A stretch of 64,000 nucleotides of DNA from an uncultured Draconibacterium sp. (GCF_963675065.1 NZ_OY775906.1:1776001-1840000); one strand, 5' to 3'; shown: positions 25,131 to 35,215, counted from the stretch's first letter. Program-made: numbers and translations. The notes: generated by a model not told the origin, from the sequence alone.

Positions 25131-26606
25131 TTATTTTCCTGAACGAAGTCTCAGGTAATTTTGGTAATACCCTTCATACACTTCGCTATTTATTGAAGGC
25201 TCTATGAGTTGCGGATTATAGTTGATTTGATTACGTGCTTCGGTAAGCGAATTGAATATACCGGCTCCTGTAAAGACAAACATTGATGCTCCCAGCACGG
25301 TAGTTTCTTTTTGGTCGATCAACTGAATTGGAACCTTACATACATCGGCTCGTAACTGATTCCACAGCCTGTTTTTTGAACCACCTCCCACACAGATTAT
25401 ACTTTCTGTCTTTGAGCTTCCGGCTGTTTCAAGTGCTTCCAGTCCTTCTCGTAACCGGAAAGCAAGCCCCTCCAAAAACGCACGATATATCTGTCCGCGC
25501 GAGGTACTGATAGTTAGCCCTTTAATCATGCCGCCTTCACTTCCGTATCCATCATCGTAAAAAGCGGGATCAACAACAATCCCCTTCGATCCTGGCTGTT
25601 CTTGCTCGGCATCCTGTATCATGGTCTGGTACAGTTCGTCGCCACAAAATTCCTTGTAAAAATTACGCGAAAACCACTCCAGCACACCGGATCCCAGCCA
25701 GTTCTGACCAATATTATATGTTCCGGCTTCGGCATCAGCTTCAGTAGTTATCTTTCTATCCAGAGCAAATGCAGACGCTTTAAAGGCTTTACTACGAGTC
25801 ATTAAAATTTCCCACGTTCCCGAGTTAAGTACCGGTTGGTTCAGTTTTGCTCCCGATCCAAAAATCGCGAATTGCGTATCGTGACCTGCCAGAAATACCG
25901 GGATACCTTCAGGCAATCCGGTTTCGGAAGCGACATTTTCGGTGACCGTTCCAGCCTGGCTTCCCGGTTCGCCAATTTCTCCAAACAGCTCTTCCTCTAT
26001 CCCAATGGCTCTCAAAACCTTTGGCGACATTTTTCGCGATTTTAAATCAGCCATCATAGCTGTCCCCATCATGGTAGCATCGTTTTTAAACGCCCCCGAA
26101 AGTTTATGAATTAACAGTGACGGTATAAATAAAAACCGATGAGCATTTTCCAAAACATCAGGTCTGTTCTCGCGAAACCAGATCATTTTATTTATGGTAT
26201 TAAAAGCATAAGGGTAAACACCACTGGTTGCATATAACTCCGCCAATGGCACGTATTTTTCAATATTGGCCATTATAGGTGTTGTTCGCTCACACTGCCA
26301 CGAGATAACCGGGTAAAGCATTTTTCCCTGAGCATCAACAAATGCACCGTCTACTCCGAAAGTAGTAACTGTAGTTCCGGCGATACGATTGCAATCTATT
26401 TCGGCAGTAACATGTTTGGCTGCTGAAGCTAATTTTTGCCACAGTTTATCCAAATCCCAAATTCTGCCACCCGGATAATGCGGATCTTCATCGGTTTCGT
26501 TGGGAAGCGAGTGTGAAGCAATTTGCTTCCCAAATTTATCCATAGCAATAACCCGGACATTGGTTGCCCCGCAATCAAAAACTATAGCAATATCTTTCTG
26601 ATTCAT
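25131..26606 (-). CDS. fucK: FGGY-family carbohydrate kinase, probable L-fuculokinase
   Basis: 491 residues from the ATG at 26606, directly before the nucleotide-binding strand IAIVFDCGATNVRV; an ATG 11 codons upstream would add a short extension without domain content. FGGY features: GATN phosphate loop, TVTTFGVDGAFVD, FLAGHDTQFAIFGSG, and the C-terminal ATP motif IICVGGGSKNRLWNQLRADV. FucI, FucU, FucP and a class II aldolase in the same operon point to phosphorylation of L-fuculose at O-1. Rhamnulokinase is the main alternative, made unlikely by FucI. Confidence 0.85.
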   Translation of the reverse strand: MNQKDIAIVFDCGATNVRVIAMDKFGKQIASHSLPNETDEDPHYPGGRIWDLDKLWQKLASAAKHVTAEIDCNRIAGTTVTTFGVDGAFVDAQGKMLYPVISWQCERTTPIMANIEKYVPLAELYATSGVYPYAFNTINKMIWFRENRPDVLENAHRFLFIPSLLIHKLSGAFKNDATMMGTAMMADLKSRKMSPKVLRAIGIEEELFGEIGEPGSQAGTVTENVASETGLPEGIPVFLAGHDTQFAIFGSGAKLNQPVLNSGTWEILMTRSKAFKASAFALDRKITTEADAEAGTYNIGQNWLGSGVLEWFSRNFYKEFCGDELYQTMIQDAEQEQPGSKGIVVDPAFYDDGYGSEGGMIKGLTISTSRGQIYRAFLEGLAFRLREGLEALETAGSSKTESIICVGGGSKNRLWNQLRADVCKVPIQLIDQKETTVLGASMFVFTGAGIFNSLTEARNQINYNPQLIEPSINSEVYEGYYQNYLRLRSGK

Positions 26607-26688
26607 AGTTCTAGTTCTATAATGTACGTAAAGTTCCATTGAAAGAGCAAGAAGTCTTCTCCTTGCTCTTTCACTAAAAATTCAATTC

Positions 26689-28476
26689 TTATTTTATACC
26701 ATATAATGCGCCGTAATTTTCGCACGCTCTATAATCTGAGCCCTCTTTTTCTTCACCAAAAGAAGCCCATGCACTTGGACGGAAAATGTTATCTTCCGAA
26801 ACATTGTGCATGCTAACCGGAATGCGTAACATGGATGCTAAAGTGATTAAATCGGCTCCAATGTGTCCGTAGCTTATTGCACCATGATTTGCTCCCCAGT
26901 TGGCCATTACTGAATAAACATCTTTAAAAGCACCCTGCCCTGTGGTTTTTGGAACAAACCAGGTAGTTGGCCAGGTCGGATTGGTACGTACATCAAGTAC
27001 AGTGTGAATTTCATCGGGAAGTTCAACGGTCCAGCCCTCGGCAATTTGCAATACCGGCCCTATTCCTTTAACAAGATTTACGCGCGACATGGTAACTGGC
27101 ATTTCACCCTCGGTTTTAAACTGCGATGAATAGCCTCCTCCACGGAAATAGCCACGCTCTGCCTGTGGCCATTTTGTATTATCCAAACATTTTTGAGCTT
27201 CTTCTTCTGTAATTTCCCAGAAAGGCTTCATAGCAGGTTCGCCTTCGGTATTGCGTTGTTGTGCCGTTGCATCGAGCGTAGTTGATCCGGAATTAATTAA
27301 GTGAATAATACCTCCTTCAGCCAATCCGCTAAGCTCTTTTCCTGTAACTCTTTTAACGGCATCGGGACTCCAGTATGTTCTAACATCCGAGAAAATTTGA
27401 GCTGTATTTGTTAACAAATGCCCAAACAACATTGGCACTGCATTTAAACTGTCATTCTCTGTTGCAAAAACAAATGCCTCACGAATTCCATTCCAGTCGA
27501 AGGATGAATTAAGAATAGCTTCAGTAAAATCGGCATTAGGTTTGTAATCGGTCCATTGTCTTTGACCTTGAAAACCACCACAAATGGCGTTTCTGCCTAA
27601 ACCTTCTTCACGATAACCTTTGTCGATTAGTTTTTGATTACCGATCATCATATCACGGCAAATCAATGTCATTTTCACAACGGTTTCCCACTCTACTTGC
27701 TTTCTTGCATCATCAGCCTGATTTTCAGGAGCATTCGGATCTTCTCCTTCTTTACAGTTTGCTTTGGTCCATGCCAGGGCTTTCTGATACTCTTCCTCAT
27801 CATAAATCCCCTCATCTATTCTTCGCAGAATTTCTACTGACTCAACAAATTCGGTGCGAATTCCAAGGTAATCCTGAAAAAAGTTAGAATCAACCATTGA
27901 ACCGGCAATACCCATAGAGCTATATCCAATTGAAAGGTATGATTTACCTTTCATTTGTGCCACTGCAAGCGCAGACTTAACAAAGCGTAATAATTTTTCC
28001 TGAACATCAGCAGGAATACTTGTATCTCCTGCATCCTGTACATCGCGTCCGTAGATTCCAAAAGTTGGAAGACCTTTTTGTGTATATCCGGCTAATGCAG
28101 CAGCCAAATAAACTGCTCCCGGACGCTCCGTCCCATTAAATCCCCACACTGCTTTTGGAAGCAGCGGATCAGTATCCATTACTTCGGTTCCATAGCACCA
28201 GCAAGGTGTTACAGTTAATGAAACTCCAACCCCTTCTTTTTTAAATTTACTGGCACACATTGCAGCTTCAGCAACACCACCAATACATGTATCTGCAATC
28301 ACACATTCTACCTTTTCGCCACTTGGAAAGCGCAGGTTGCTTTCAATAAAAGCAGCTGCAGCTTTTGCTAATTCCATTACCTGAACTTCAAGCGATTCGC
28401 GAACACCATTTTCTCGCCCGTCAATTACCGGACGGATACCTACTTTGGGTAAGTCACCTATAAGTCTGTTTGCCAT
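26689..28476 (-). CDS. fucI: L-fucose isomerase
   Basis: 595 residues, the usual FucI length. Motifs: VGIRPVIDGRENGVRESLE at the N-terminus, CWCYGTEVMD, WGFNGTERPGAVYLAA, LSIGYSSMGIAGSMVD, the metal-site region GLGRNAICGGFQGQRQWTDY, and a C-terminal NHGAISYGHIGADLITLAS. It converts L-fucose to L-fuculose using Mn2+. First gene of the operon; the promoter lies in the 124 bp shared with the divergent AraC regulator. Confidence 0.96.
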   Translation of the reverse strand: MANRLIGDLPKVGIRPVIDGRENGVRESLEVQVMELAKAAAAFIESNLRFPSGEKVECVIADTCIGGVAEAAMCASKFKKEGVGVSLTVTPCWCYGTEVMDTDPLLPKAVWGFNGTERPGAVYLAAALAGYTQKGLPTFGIYGRDVQDAGDTSIPADVQEKLLRFVKSALAVAQMKGKSYLSIGYSSMGIAGSMVDSNFFQDYLGIRTEFVESVEILRRIDEGIYDEEEYQKALAWTKANCKEGEDPNAPENQADDARKQVEWETVVKMTLICRDMMIGNQKLIDKGYREEGLGRNAICGGFQGQRQWTDYKPNADFTEAILNSSFDWNGIREAFVFATENDSLNAVPMLFGHLLTNTAQIFSDVRTYWSPDAVKRVTGKELSGLAEGGIIHLINSGSTTLDATAQQRNTEGEPAMKPFWEITEEEAQKCLDNTKWPQAERGYFRGGGYSSQFKTEGEMPVTMSRVNLVKGIGPVLQIAEGWTVELPDEIHTVLDVRTNPTWPTTWFVPKTTGQGAFKDVYSVMANWGANHGAISYGHIGADLITLASMLRIPVSMHNVSEDNIFRPSAWASFGEEKEGSDYRACENYGALYGIK

Positions 28477-28600
28477 TCTTAATTACGTTTTATTGATTGT
28501 TAATTTATTATTTAAATGATAATACAAAGGTGTATGAAAACAGTTATACGGGAAATGCCTAATTTTATTAATTTTGTATCTGTTTCTAATATACCGAATC

Positions 28601-29503
28601 ATGAATCAGCAGAATAAGATGCCTCATACAGGTGATCCATCGAATGTTATACAGCATTTCCCGAAATACCAGATTCAACTATTATGTTGCCGTCACTGGT
28701 GGCTGGAAAAGTGGGAGTTTAAAGAATTATCATTCCCATACTGGCGAATCTACCATAACAGTTCAAGCGGGGCAGTAATTATATACAACGGAAAAGAATA
28801 TCAACTTGCGTCAAACAAGGTAATTATGATACCACCGAATACTTCGTATGCCACCAGATTATATAATAATAGAATCCCAAAGGCTGGTTATTCGTTAAAG
28901 GGTGGTAGAGTAAATACCAACTTTTCTGAAGAAACGCTGCATTTAGATCAATATATTCTACATCTGTTTATTCATTTTAATATCGGAATACCATACGACA
29001 CTTTTCATCCGGGTATTTTTTGCTTTGATTTAACCGATCATTTATTAGAGAAACTGCAAAAGATTAAACGCCATTTGAATTATGAAAACGCAAAATTCAG
29101 CTTCCCTATCAGTCTGGCGTTAAAATCGTTAATTACAGATTTGCTCGCAGAACTACCTGAAGAAAGTTGGAATATTCTAACAAAGAATCATCGAATTTTG
29201 GAAAGCTTTAATTTTATTGAACAAAATATTAATAAAGATCTGAATAATTCAGTTCTCGCTGAAAATGCAAATATGTCGACGAATGCATTTATTCATTTAT
29301 TTTCTTCGGAAACAGGTATGTCACCTCAGAAATATATTCGTCAAAAACGGATTAACCAAGCGTGTATTTTGTTACATCATTCAAGTTTCACAATCGATCA
29401 AATTGCCTTTAAAACTGGTTTCGCGAACCGCTATCATTTTTCAAAGATTTTTAAAGAAGTTTCCGGTTTATCACCTGCCCGATATAAAAAGGTGTTAGCA
29501 TAA
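28601..29503 (+). CDS. AraC-family transcriptional regulator of the fucose operon
   Basis: About 300 residues from the ATG at 28601; an upstream TTG (28574) would add nine hydrophobic residues and is less likely. The N-terminal cupin-like ligand domain (about 20-160) is followed by a two-HTH AraC domain: LAENANMSTNAFIHLFSSE and IDQIAFKTGFANRYHFSKIFKEVSGLSPARYKK. It is divergent from fucI with 124 bp between, so it probably activates the operon in response to fucose or fuculose. Ligand is inferred from context. Confidence 0.88.
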   Translation: MNQQNKMPHTGDPSNVIQHFPKYQIQLLCCRHWWLEKWEFKELSFPYWRIYHNSSSGAVIIYNGKEYQLASNKVIMIPPNTSYATRLYNNRIPKAGYSLKGGRVNTNFSEETLHLDQYILHLFIHFNIGIPYDTFHPGIFCFDLTDHLLEKLQKIKRHLNYENAKFSFPISLALKSLITDLLAELPEESWNILTKNHRILESFNFIEQNINKDLNNSVLAENANMSTNAFIHLFSSETGMSPQKYIRQKRINQACILLHHSSFTIDQIAFKTGFANRYHFSKIFKEVSGLSPARYKKVLA

Positions 29504-29605
29504 CTTATAACCTGCTAATGCTTCAAGGTATTTTTAGAGAGCGGTGCAAATGTATTTCTGTTTCACTAAAGTCATCTGGTAATTATGCTTCAATAAATGA
29601 GAATA

Positions 29606-31141
29606 CTAATCACCAGGAGGTGTCAACATATCATATAACAATGGGATCTCTTCCAGAATTTGACCATATTGATTGATTAACCTGAAAACAAGTGTCGGCT
29701 GTTCCCCTGAAGTATTAAAAGTAAATTCTCCGAAGGCAATAAACCTGTCACCTTCATAACCAAACAATTGGTTCTCAGCATTAGGAGCCATGGCATCCGG
29801 TCCTGGGACTCCTCCCAAGGTAGCAACTTCAAATTCATAAAATAGATGCCCATTTTTTCGCGGAATGGTAAATGATCTGGCTCCATGTCGATCACCACTA
29901 AGCAATAGCACTCCGGAAATTTGATTTCGTTCAATAAACGAGAAAATTTCTTCCCTTGCACCGGCATCCCATGTCCCCCAGGAATCCTTTCCATTTGAAA
30001 CATAGTCGCTCCACATGGTGCCACTGGTAATAACTTTATAAGGCGCGTCTGAATTCTTTAAAGTAGTTTTCAACCAATCTAGTTGCGCTTGGCCAATATA
30101 CGCACCGTACTCTCCGCGTTTTGAGATATCGCGGCACGATCTGGTGTCTAACATGATAACCTCAACCGGGCCGATTACAGCATTAAAGTAGATCCCTTCC
30201 CCTGGATTCTCAGGATTGTTCCAATTTTCTAACCACACCTCACGAAGTGCTTGTCTGTCAGCATCGGTAAAATTTTCGGGTACGCCACTCAGGTCGTTGT
30301 TTAAATAATCATGATCATCCCACGAAGTATATACCGGCACATTTGCCACAAGCTGTTGCCAGGCTTTCGACTGATCCCGAAGCAGATAGTCAGACCGGTG
30401 CATGTTGATGTTGTTTTCCCTGTCATCAACAGCAATGTCGCCCAACAAAAGCATACCGTGAGGCTTCCTGTTAAGGATTTGCTTCGTAAGGTTGGGATTG
30501 TGTAAGCCAATTTTATGAAAACATGAACCAAAAACTAACCTGAATTCTCCCCGACTTCTTTTTCCAGGAGCCGTAGTAAAATATCCGGTTGCAAGTACTT
30601 GCTTTTGGGATAAAATCTCGTAACTGTAGTTTTGACCAGGTGCCAATTCATCAACAACTACTTTTTGAGCCACACCTGGCTGTCCCGCTTTAATCTGGAT
30701 CACTTTCTCTCTTATTCCGTTTTTGTTTTTTACCAGGAGAAGGAACGGACCTGATGTTGCCGGACGTAACCAAACCGTAACACCGTCTGATTTTAAGTTA
30801 CCCAGCATCGGATGTCCCAGAAATTCGATCGCATGTTTCTGTGCCGATTCGAGAATCTTGGGATGATCAAAACCAGCATCTGGGTTATCAGCAAAAACAG
30901 TCCTGGCATCGAAATAAAACTGTCGGACATTCGTTGGCAGCAGCTCGTAGCTATCCAGTAGTTTCTTATCTATTTCCAAATTTCCAACATGTGCTTCGGG
31001 CAGCGTTACCTGGTAACGAGGTTGGACAGTATCCTTACTTTGACCATAACTTTTGGGTGTCAGTAATAGCACTAATAAGAACAAGCTTTGAACGCAAACA
31101 AACTCTAAGCTCACAAACAATTTTTTGGTGATTTTTCTCAT
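29606..31141 (-). CDS. PhoD-like alkaline phosphatase/phosphodiesterase
   Basis: 511 residues with a signal peptide (LLLTPKSYGQS). PhoD family features: N-terminal domain with SDGVTVWLRPATSGP, then the metallophosphatase core with FRLVFGSCFHKIG, GMLLLGDIAVDD, YTSWDDHDYLNND, VEVIMLDTRSCRD and VLLLSGDRHGARSF. These supply Asp/His/Cys ligands for Fe3+ and Ca2+ at the active site in characterised PhoD. Expected to release phosphate from mono- or diesters outside the inner membrane. It lies just upstream (in minus-strand order) of the fucose AraC gene's end and close to a broken sulfatase end; functional linkage is unclear. Confidence 0.9.
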   Translation of the reverse strand: MRKITKKLFVSLEFVCVQSLFLLVLLLTPKSYGQSKDTVQPRYQVTLPEAHVGNLEIDKKLLDSYELLPTNVRQFYFDARTVFADNPDAGFDHPKILESAQKHAIEFLGHPMLGNLKSDGVTVWLRPATSGPFLLLVKNKNGIREKVIQIKAGQPGVAQKVVVDELAPGQNYSYEILSQKQVLATGYFTTAPGKRSRGEFRLVFGSCFHKIGLHNPNLTKQILNRKPHGMLLLGDIAVDDRENNINMHRSDYLLRDQSKAWQQLVANVPVYTSWDDHDYLNNDLSGVPENFTDADRQALREVWLENWNNPENPGEGIYFNAVIGPVEVIMLDTRSCRDISKRGEYGAYIGQAQLDWLKTTLKNSDAPYKVITSGTMWSDYVSNGKDSWGTWDAGAREEIFSFIERNQISGVLLLSGDRHGARSFTIPRKNGHLFYEFEVATLGGVPGPDAMAPNAENQLFGYEGDRFIAFGEFTFNTSGEQPTLVFRLINQYGQILEEIPLLYDMLTPPGD

Positions 31142-31153
31142 TAACTTTCCTTT

Positions 31154-31413
31154 TTACCAATCTAGTTTGATACCATACTCCTTCGGATTAATTCCCCATT
31201 TATCAAGCAATACCTTAGCCGCTCTAAGATCATTCTGGTTTCTGCTCAGGTCGGGTAACAATTTCATCATTTCTATCACACCATCGATTACGACTGAACT
31301 GGAGTCCTGAATAGCATCAATCGAGTTTAGGGCATAGCAGCGGCCAAACTCCTTGCTGCTTCCTATTACCTCAAGTAGCGCTTTTCTTGCTATATCCTGT
31401 TCCCCCCGACTCT
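31154..31413 (-). pseudogene. 3' remnant of a probable sulfatase with HEAT-like tail
   Basis: An 86-codon minus-strand frame ends at a TAA (31156-31154) and is cut off upstream by an in-frame stop (31416-31414), with no usable start in the expected place. Its translation reads as a protein C-terminus: ARKALLEVIGSSKEF, GRCYALNSIDAIQDSSS, AAKVLLDKWGINPKEYGIKL. The ALNxIDxI helices resemble HEAT-like repeats at the ends of some bacterial sulfatases. It appears to be what remains of a gene lost from this spot. The following 31414-31581 is AT-rich with no feature seen. Family assignment is tentative. Confidence 0.5.
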
Positions 31414-31581
31414 AATTCTTTTAGTTGTTTGGAAAATATCTTACTCCATAGTAAATTATCCCGATTAATTGGAAAGATAACTTAAGACGATTATATTCCA
31501 AAACAAAATATGAGATATTGTTATGATAATATCATTCTCATCTCTATTAGCAATAAAACCAGTATTTTTTTCTAATTATGA

Positions 31582-32778
31582 CTATCGAATCACCTCATAA
31601 GACTGTTTTGCAATTTCCAGTTCTTCATTGGTTGGGATTACAAGTACTTTAGTTTTTGAACGAGCAGTATTGATCTCCCTGATATCCTTGCTACGAACCA
31701 AATTTCTTTCTTCATCAATGTGAATACCAAAGTATTCCATCTTTTTGCAAACCAAACTACGAACAAGTTTGTCGTTTTCTCCGATTCCAGCAGTAAAAAC
31801 CAAGGCATCCAAACCATTCATCGCTGCAACATAACTTCCAATAAAATGTTTAATTCGGTATGCGTACATTTCATAGGCTAGTCTGGCTTTTTTATTACCC
31901 TTGAAATAAAGTTCTTCAACATCACGCATATCGCTTTCCCCGGTTAATCCCAACATTCCACTTTTTTGATTTAATATTGCATTTACTTCTTCAACTGTAA
32001 AACCTTTTTGTTCTACCAGATAAAAAATTATTGAAGGATCAATACTTCCAGATCGTGTTCCCATAATAAGGCCATTTAATGGCCCTATTCCCATAGATGT
32101 ATCAATACAAACACCGGCATCAACAGCTGCAATTGAGGCTCCATTTCCTAAATGTATAGTAATAATTTTTGCATCTTTTTTCTCGAGATACCTGGCCGCT
32201 TTTTTCGAAACGTATTTATGAGAAGTTCCATGAAAACCGTATTTCCGTATCCCAAAGTCTCTGTATAAAGCCTCCGGAATTGCATAACGATAAGCTTCCT
32301 CTGGCATAGTTTGATGAAAAGCGGTATCGAAAACACCTACCTGTTTAGCATTTGGAAAAACCTTTTCTGCCACTTCAACACCTGTTAAGTTAGCCGGATT
32401 ATGAAGGGGAGCCAAAGCAGAAAGTTCTTTAACTTTTGCTTTAACATCTTCATTAATCACAACAGTTTTGGAAAAAGTTTCTCCACCATGTACTAACCGA
32501 TGTCCAACCACCTCTATTTCTGAAGGTTCAGCAATAACTCCAATCTCTTTATCTGTAAGCAATTCTGCAACCCGTTTTAATCCCACTGCATGATTGGGTA
32601 TTGGATGCTCCTCAGTAATTTTCTTTTGCTTACCGCCAACAAAAATTTGATGTTTAATTGCTCCACTATCCAATCCAATCCGTTCCACTAATCCACTTGA
32701 AAGCGGTTTCTCAGTCTTCATATCAATTAATTGATACTTAATTGATGAACTCCCTGCATTTACAACTAGTATATTCAT
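31582..32778 (-). CDS. ackA: Acetate kinase
   Basis: 398 residues, normal length. Motifs: MNILVVNAGSSSIKYQLID at the N-terminus, EVVGHRLVHGGE, AFHQTMPEEAYRYAIP, RKYGFHGTSHKYVSKKA, HLGNGASIAAVDAG and FTAGIGEND. It makes ATP and acetate from acetyl-phosphate. It sits at the downstream end of the alginate locus, where large amounts of pyruvate are produced from uronates, and may serve as the overflow energy step; no pta gene is adjacent. Confidence 0.96.
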   Translation of the reverse strand: MNILVVNAGSSSIKYQLIDMKTEKPLSSGLVERIGLDSGAIKHQIFVGGKQKKITEEHPIPNHAVGLKRVAELLTDKEIGVIAEPSEIEVVGHRLVHGGETFSKTVVINEDVKAKVKELSALAPLHNPANLTGVEVAEKVFPNAKQVGVFDTAFHQTMPEEAYRYAIPEALYRDFGIRKYGFHGTSHKYVSKKAARYLEKKDAKIITIHLGNGASIAAVDAGVCIDTSMGIGPLNGLIMGTRSGSIDPSIIFYLVEQKGFTVEEVNAILNQKSGMLGLTGESDMRDVEELYFKGNKKARLAYEMYAYRIKHFIGSYVAAMNGLDALVFTAGIGENDKLVRSLVCKKMEYFGIHIDEERNLVRSKDIREINTARSKTKVLVIPTNEELEIAKQSYEVIR

Positions 32779-32911
32779 ATTCGTAAGTTTATTATCACAA
32801 GTATTACTACCGCAATTTGAACTCCTTTCACATGTACCAAAGTCCTTTTTCGTGGTCGATTAACTATTTCTATATAGACGTTTGTATTTGAGAAACTTAA
32901 AACAACATCTA

Positions 32912-33841
32912 TCAACCGGAAAAGAAGGTCTCCGCGTTATCATTTAGAATTGCGTATTTTTCTTTTTCAGACAAAAATCCAGCATCCTTTGCTACCACAT
33001 CAACCAATTGTTGATAGGTATATTTTTTCAAGGTTGAAGGGATATCGCTCCCCCAAAGAATTTTTTTAGCGCCAACAATCTCAACAGCCTGTTGAAGTAA
33101 CTTCAGTGCTTTTGGGCATGGATAATCATCGTTAATAAAAGCTGCTGTGGAAGAAAATCCGAAATACACATTCTCCAGCTCTTTGCCGAGCTGAAGCATT
33201 TCATTTCGTCGACCCATTGCGCGCTCATCAATATCATTGCGATAAAATCCCAGGTGTTCAATCAGCATTTTAGTTTCAGTAAAACGTTCTGCTATCGACC
33301 TCAAATTTTCAACTTGATAACCGTTATTAAAAATATCGCCAGTATCGATAATTACCCGCAAGCCTAACTTTGCCACAGTTTCCCAAACAACCATCATTTC
33401 CTCTCCAACAAGCGAAAATCCGGGATAATTACCCGACCAACCCCACTCTTCGCTTATTTCAAGTTTTAGTGTATTTTGTTTTTCTGAGGCATACTTTTGT
33501 ATAATATCGCAGGCATCCTTTTTCATAGGATCAACCTGGATGGTCCCTATAAACCGATCAGGATACTTCTCAATAGCCAGATGAATTTCGTCGTTCAATA
33601 TCCCGATCACCGGATTCTGTAACAATACGGCCTTCGAGACACCGCAAAAGTCCATGTTTTCAATGAGCGTTTCTGCAGTAAACTGGGTATCATGAAAAAA
33701 TGGAGGTAAGAAATTAATTTCTTCATTCTTCCACAATATTCTACCATATTTTGCAGTGGCTGTTTTTTGGCCTCGCTTGATCCCGTTTATGCCATAAATA
33801 ATATGGGCGTGGGCATCGAATATTTCAAAAGATTTGTTCAT
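32912..33841 (-). CDS. Amidohydrolase-2-family metal-dependent hydrolase
   Basis: 309 residues, no signal peptide. A TIM-barrel amidohydrolase: FEIFDAHAHIIYG at the first metal strand, MLIEHLGFYR and LWGSDIPST supplying the later His and Asp. This family includes lactonases acting on sugar lactones and decarboxylases. It lies in the alginate locus with a 19 bp gap to the thioesterase. Sugar-acid lactone hydrolysis is possible but not shown by the sequence. Confidence 0.75.
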   Translation of the reverse strand: MNKSFEIFDAHAHIIYGINGIKRGQKTATAKYGRILWKNEEINFLPPFFHDTQFTAETLIENMDFCGVSKAVLLQNPVIGILNDEIHLAIEKYPDRFIGTIQVDPMKKDACDIIQKYASEKQNTLKLEISEEWGWSGNYPGFSLVGEEMMVVWETVAKLGLRVIIDTGDIFNNGYQVENLRSIAERFTETKMLIEHLGFYRNDIDERAMGRRNEMLQLGKELENVYFGFSSTAAFINDDYPCPKALKLLQQAVEIVGAKKILWGSDIPSTLKKYTYQQLVDVVAKDAGFLSEKEKYAILNDNAETFFSG

Positions 33842-33860
33842 ACCGTAATAGTATAACCAA

Positions 33861-34274
33861 TTATTTATCTCCTAACATCTCCATAATGTATGGAGCAACA
33901 TAGCTTCTTAACACACTTCTAATTTGCACCGGTTTCCCTTTGTCATCAACTGCTACAAAAGTAAAAACTCCTTGCGTAACTTTGTATTCACTAAGATCCT
34001 CTCTTGAACGAACAATTAACTCAACACCTATATCAATGGATGCGTTTCCTATCCTGTCAACCTTTGTGTAAACCATAAATACATCTCCATTGTGAATCGG
34101 TTTTATGAAATTAAGATTACTAACCGAAACAGTTACAGCCGGAGAGCTTATCACTTCTTCTATCTGAATTGAAGCGGCTTTATCCATTTTAGACATTACC
34201 CAACCACCAAATGCAGTGCCGGCATGGTTAAGATCTGTAGGGAATGTTCTTCCTTTCAGAGAGAGTTGTCTCAT
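33861..34274 (-). CDS. Hotdog-fold acyl-CoA thioesterase (YciA-like)
   Basis: 137 residues. The acyl-CoA thioesterase pattern is seen: NHAGTAFGGWVMSKMDKAASI (Asn and Asp active-site region of the YciA/BACH type), VSVSNLNFIKPIHNGD and YKVTQGVFTFVAVDD. Cytoplasmic. Located between the amidohydrolase (19 bp) and the bicupin lipoprotein (28 bp). Its link to alginate metabolism is not obvious. Confidence 0.85.
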   Translation of the reverse strand: MRQLSLKGRTFPTDLNHAGTAFGGWVMSKMDKAASIQIEEVISSPAVTVSVSNLNFIKPIHNGDVFMVYTKVDRIGNASIDIGVELIVRSREDLSEYKVTQGVFTFVAVDDKGKPVQIRSVLRSYVAPYIMEMLGDK

Positions 34275-34302
34275 TTTTTATATGGTTTTAGTTTTCAAAG
34301 TG

Positions 34303-35172
34303 CTAATACTCATCTTTATCTGTGCTAATTGGCTTGTGTGTTTTAAGCCACTCCTGTCCTTCTTTTGTCAGAAAAAAATCCATCCACAAATAGTACATTC
34401 GTTTATTCTCATCAACCGATACCCAATGACTGGAACCAATGGGAATATGTAATAAGGAGTATTCTGTAAACTCTGCGGAGGCCCCATCAGCATGAACTAC
34501 AATGTCATTATCTGTTAGTCCAAGGAAAAGTTGATCGAGCATGGCATGCTTGTGTGCACCAACTTCATCGGGTCCCGGGGCTTCAACCGTGCCAAGTGCA
34601 ACACGTGGAATAATATCTTCGGGCAGCACGGTTCGGCTAACCGTATTCGGGCTCTTTATTTTTTCTGTGTAAGGCTCACAGTCATCAAATTTGGTAAAAT
34701 ATATGTCATATTTACTGTCATCGGAGAATCCGTTCAGGTCGGCAATATCCTGCTCAGATAGTTTTTTTGTAAAACGCACAAAATGCAACTCCTCCCCTTC
34801 CTCAACTTCAATATTGATGCTTTTGTAAGTCATTGGAATCGCAATCGACTCCGACACCAGTTTAAATGAACTTGTATCGGTTTTCAAGGTGCCGTTGCCT
34901 TTCACCAAAAGAAACATACTTATATTTTCGTCCGAAAGTTGAACCTTTTGCACCGTTGGCCCAACATAGGCAATGTGTTCAATTTTAGTATCAGCAATTT
35001 CTCCCGGCAGTAGTTCTTCCATCAACATTTGCTCTCCTGCGGGTATTTCCATTTTCATTTGCTGAACAACAATTTCGGGTGTATTTGAGCATGAAATACA
35101 AACTCCTAAAACCACTATCAGTATAGAAATGGATGCAATATTTTTATGAAACAAAGCTGCTAAAAACTTCAT
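34303..35172 (-). CDS. Bicupin lipoprotein of unknown function
   Basis: 289 residues with lipoprotein signal (VCISCS, Cys about 28). Two cupin-like halves are visible: an N-terminal one (about 75-140, MFLLVKGNGTLKTD, IPMTYKSINIEV) and a C-terminal one (about 195-275, EVGAHKHAMLDQLFLGL, IVVHADG, LLHIPIGSSHWVSVDENKR), with metal-type His in HKH and H in SSHWV. It follows the PL6 gene in the alginate operon. By analogy with the small cytoplasmic KdgF it could act on unsaturated uronates outside the cytoplasm, but it is longer and clearly different. No function is assigned. Confidence 0.65.
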   Translation of the reverse strand: MKFLAALFHKNIASISILIVVLGVCISCSNTPEIVVQQMKMEIPAGEQMLMEELLPGEIADTKIEHIAYVGPTVQKVQLSDENISMFLLVKGNGTLKTDTSSFKLVSESIAIPMTYKSINIEVEEGEELHFVRFTKKLSEQDIADLNGFSDDSKYDIYFTKFDDCEPYTEKIKSPNTVSRTVLPEDIIPRVALGTVEAPGPDEVGAHKHAMLDQLFLGLTDNDIVVHADGASAEFTEYSLLHIPIGSSHWVSVDENKRMYYLWMDFFLTKEGQEWLKTHKPISTDKDEY

Positions 35173-35215
35173 ACTTTCAGGTTATATATTTTCGAACATC
35201 ATTGAACCAAAATAA

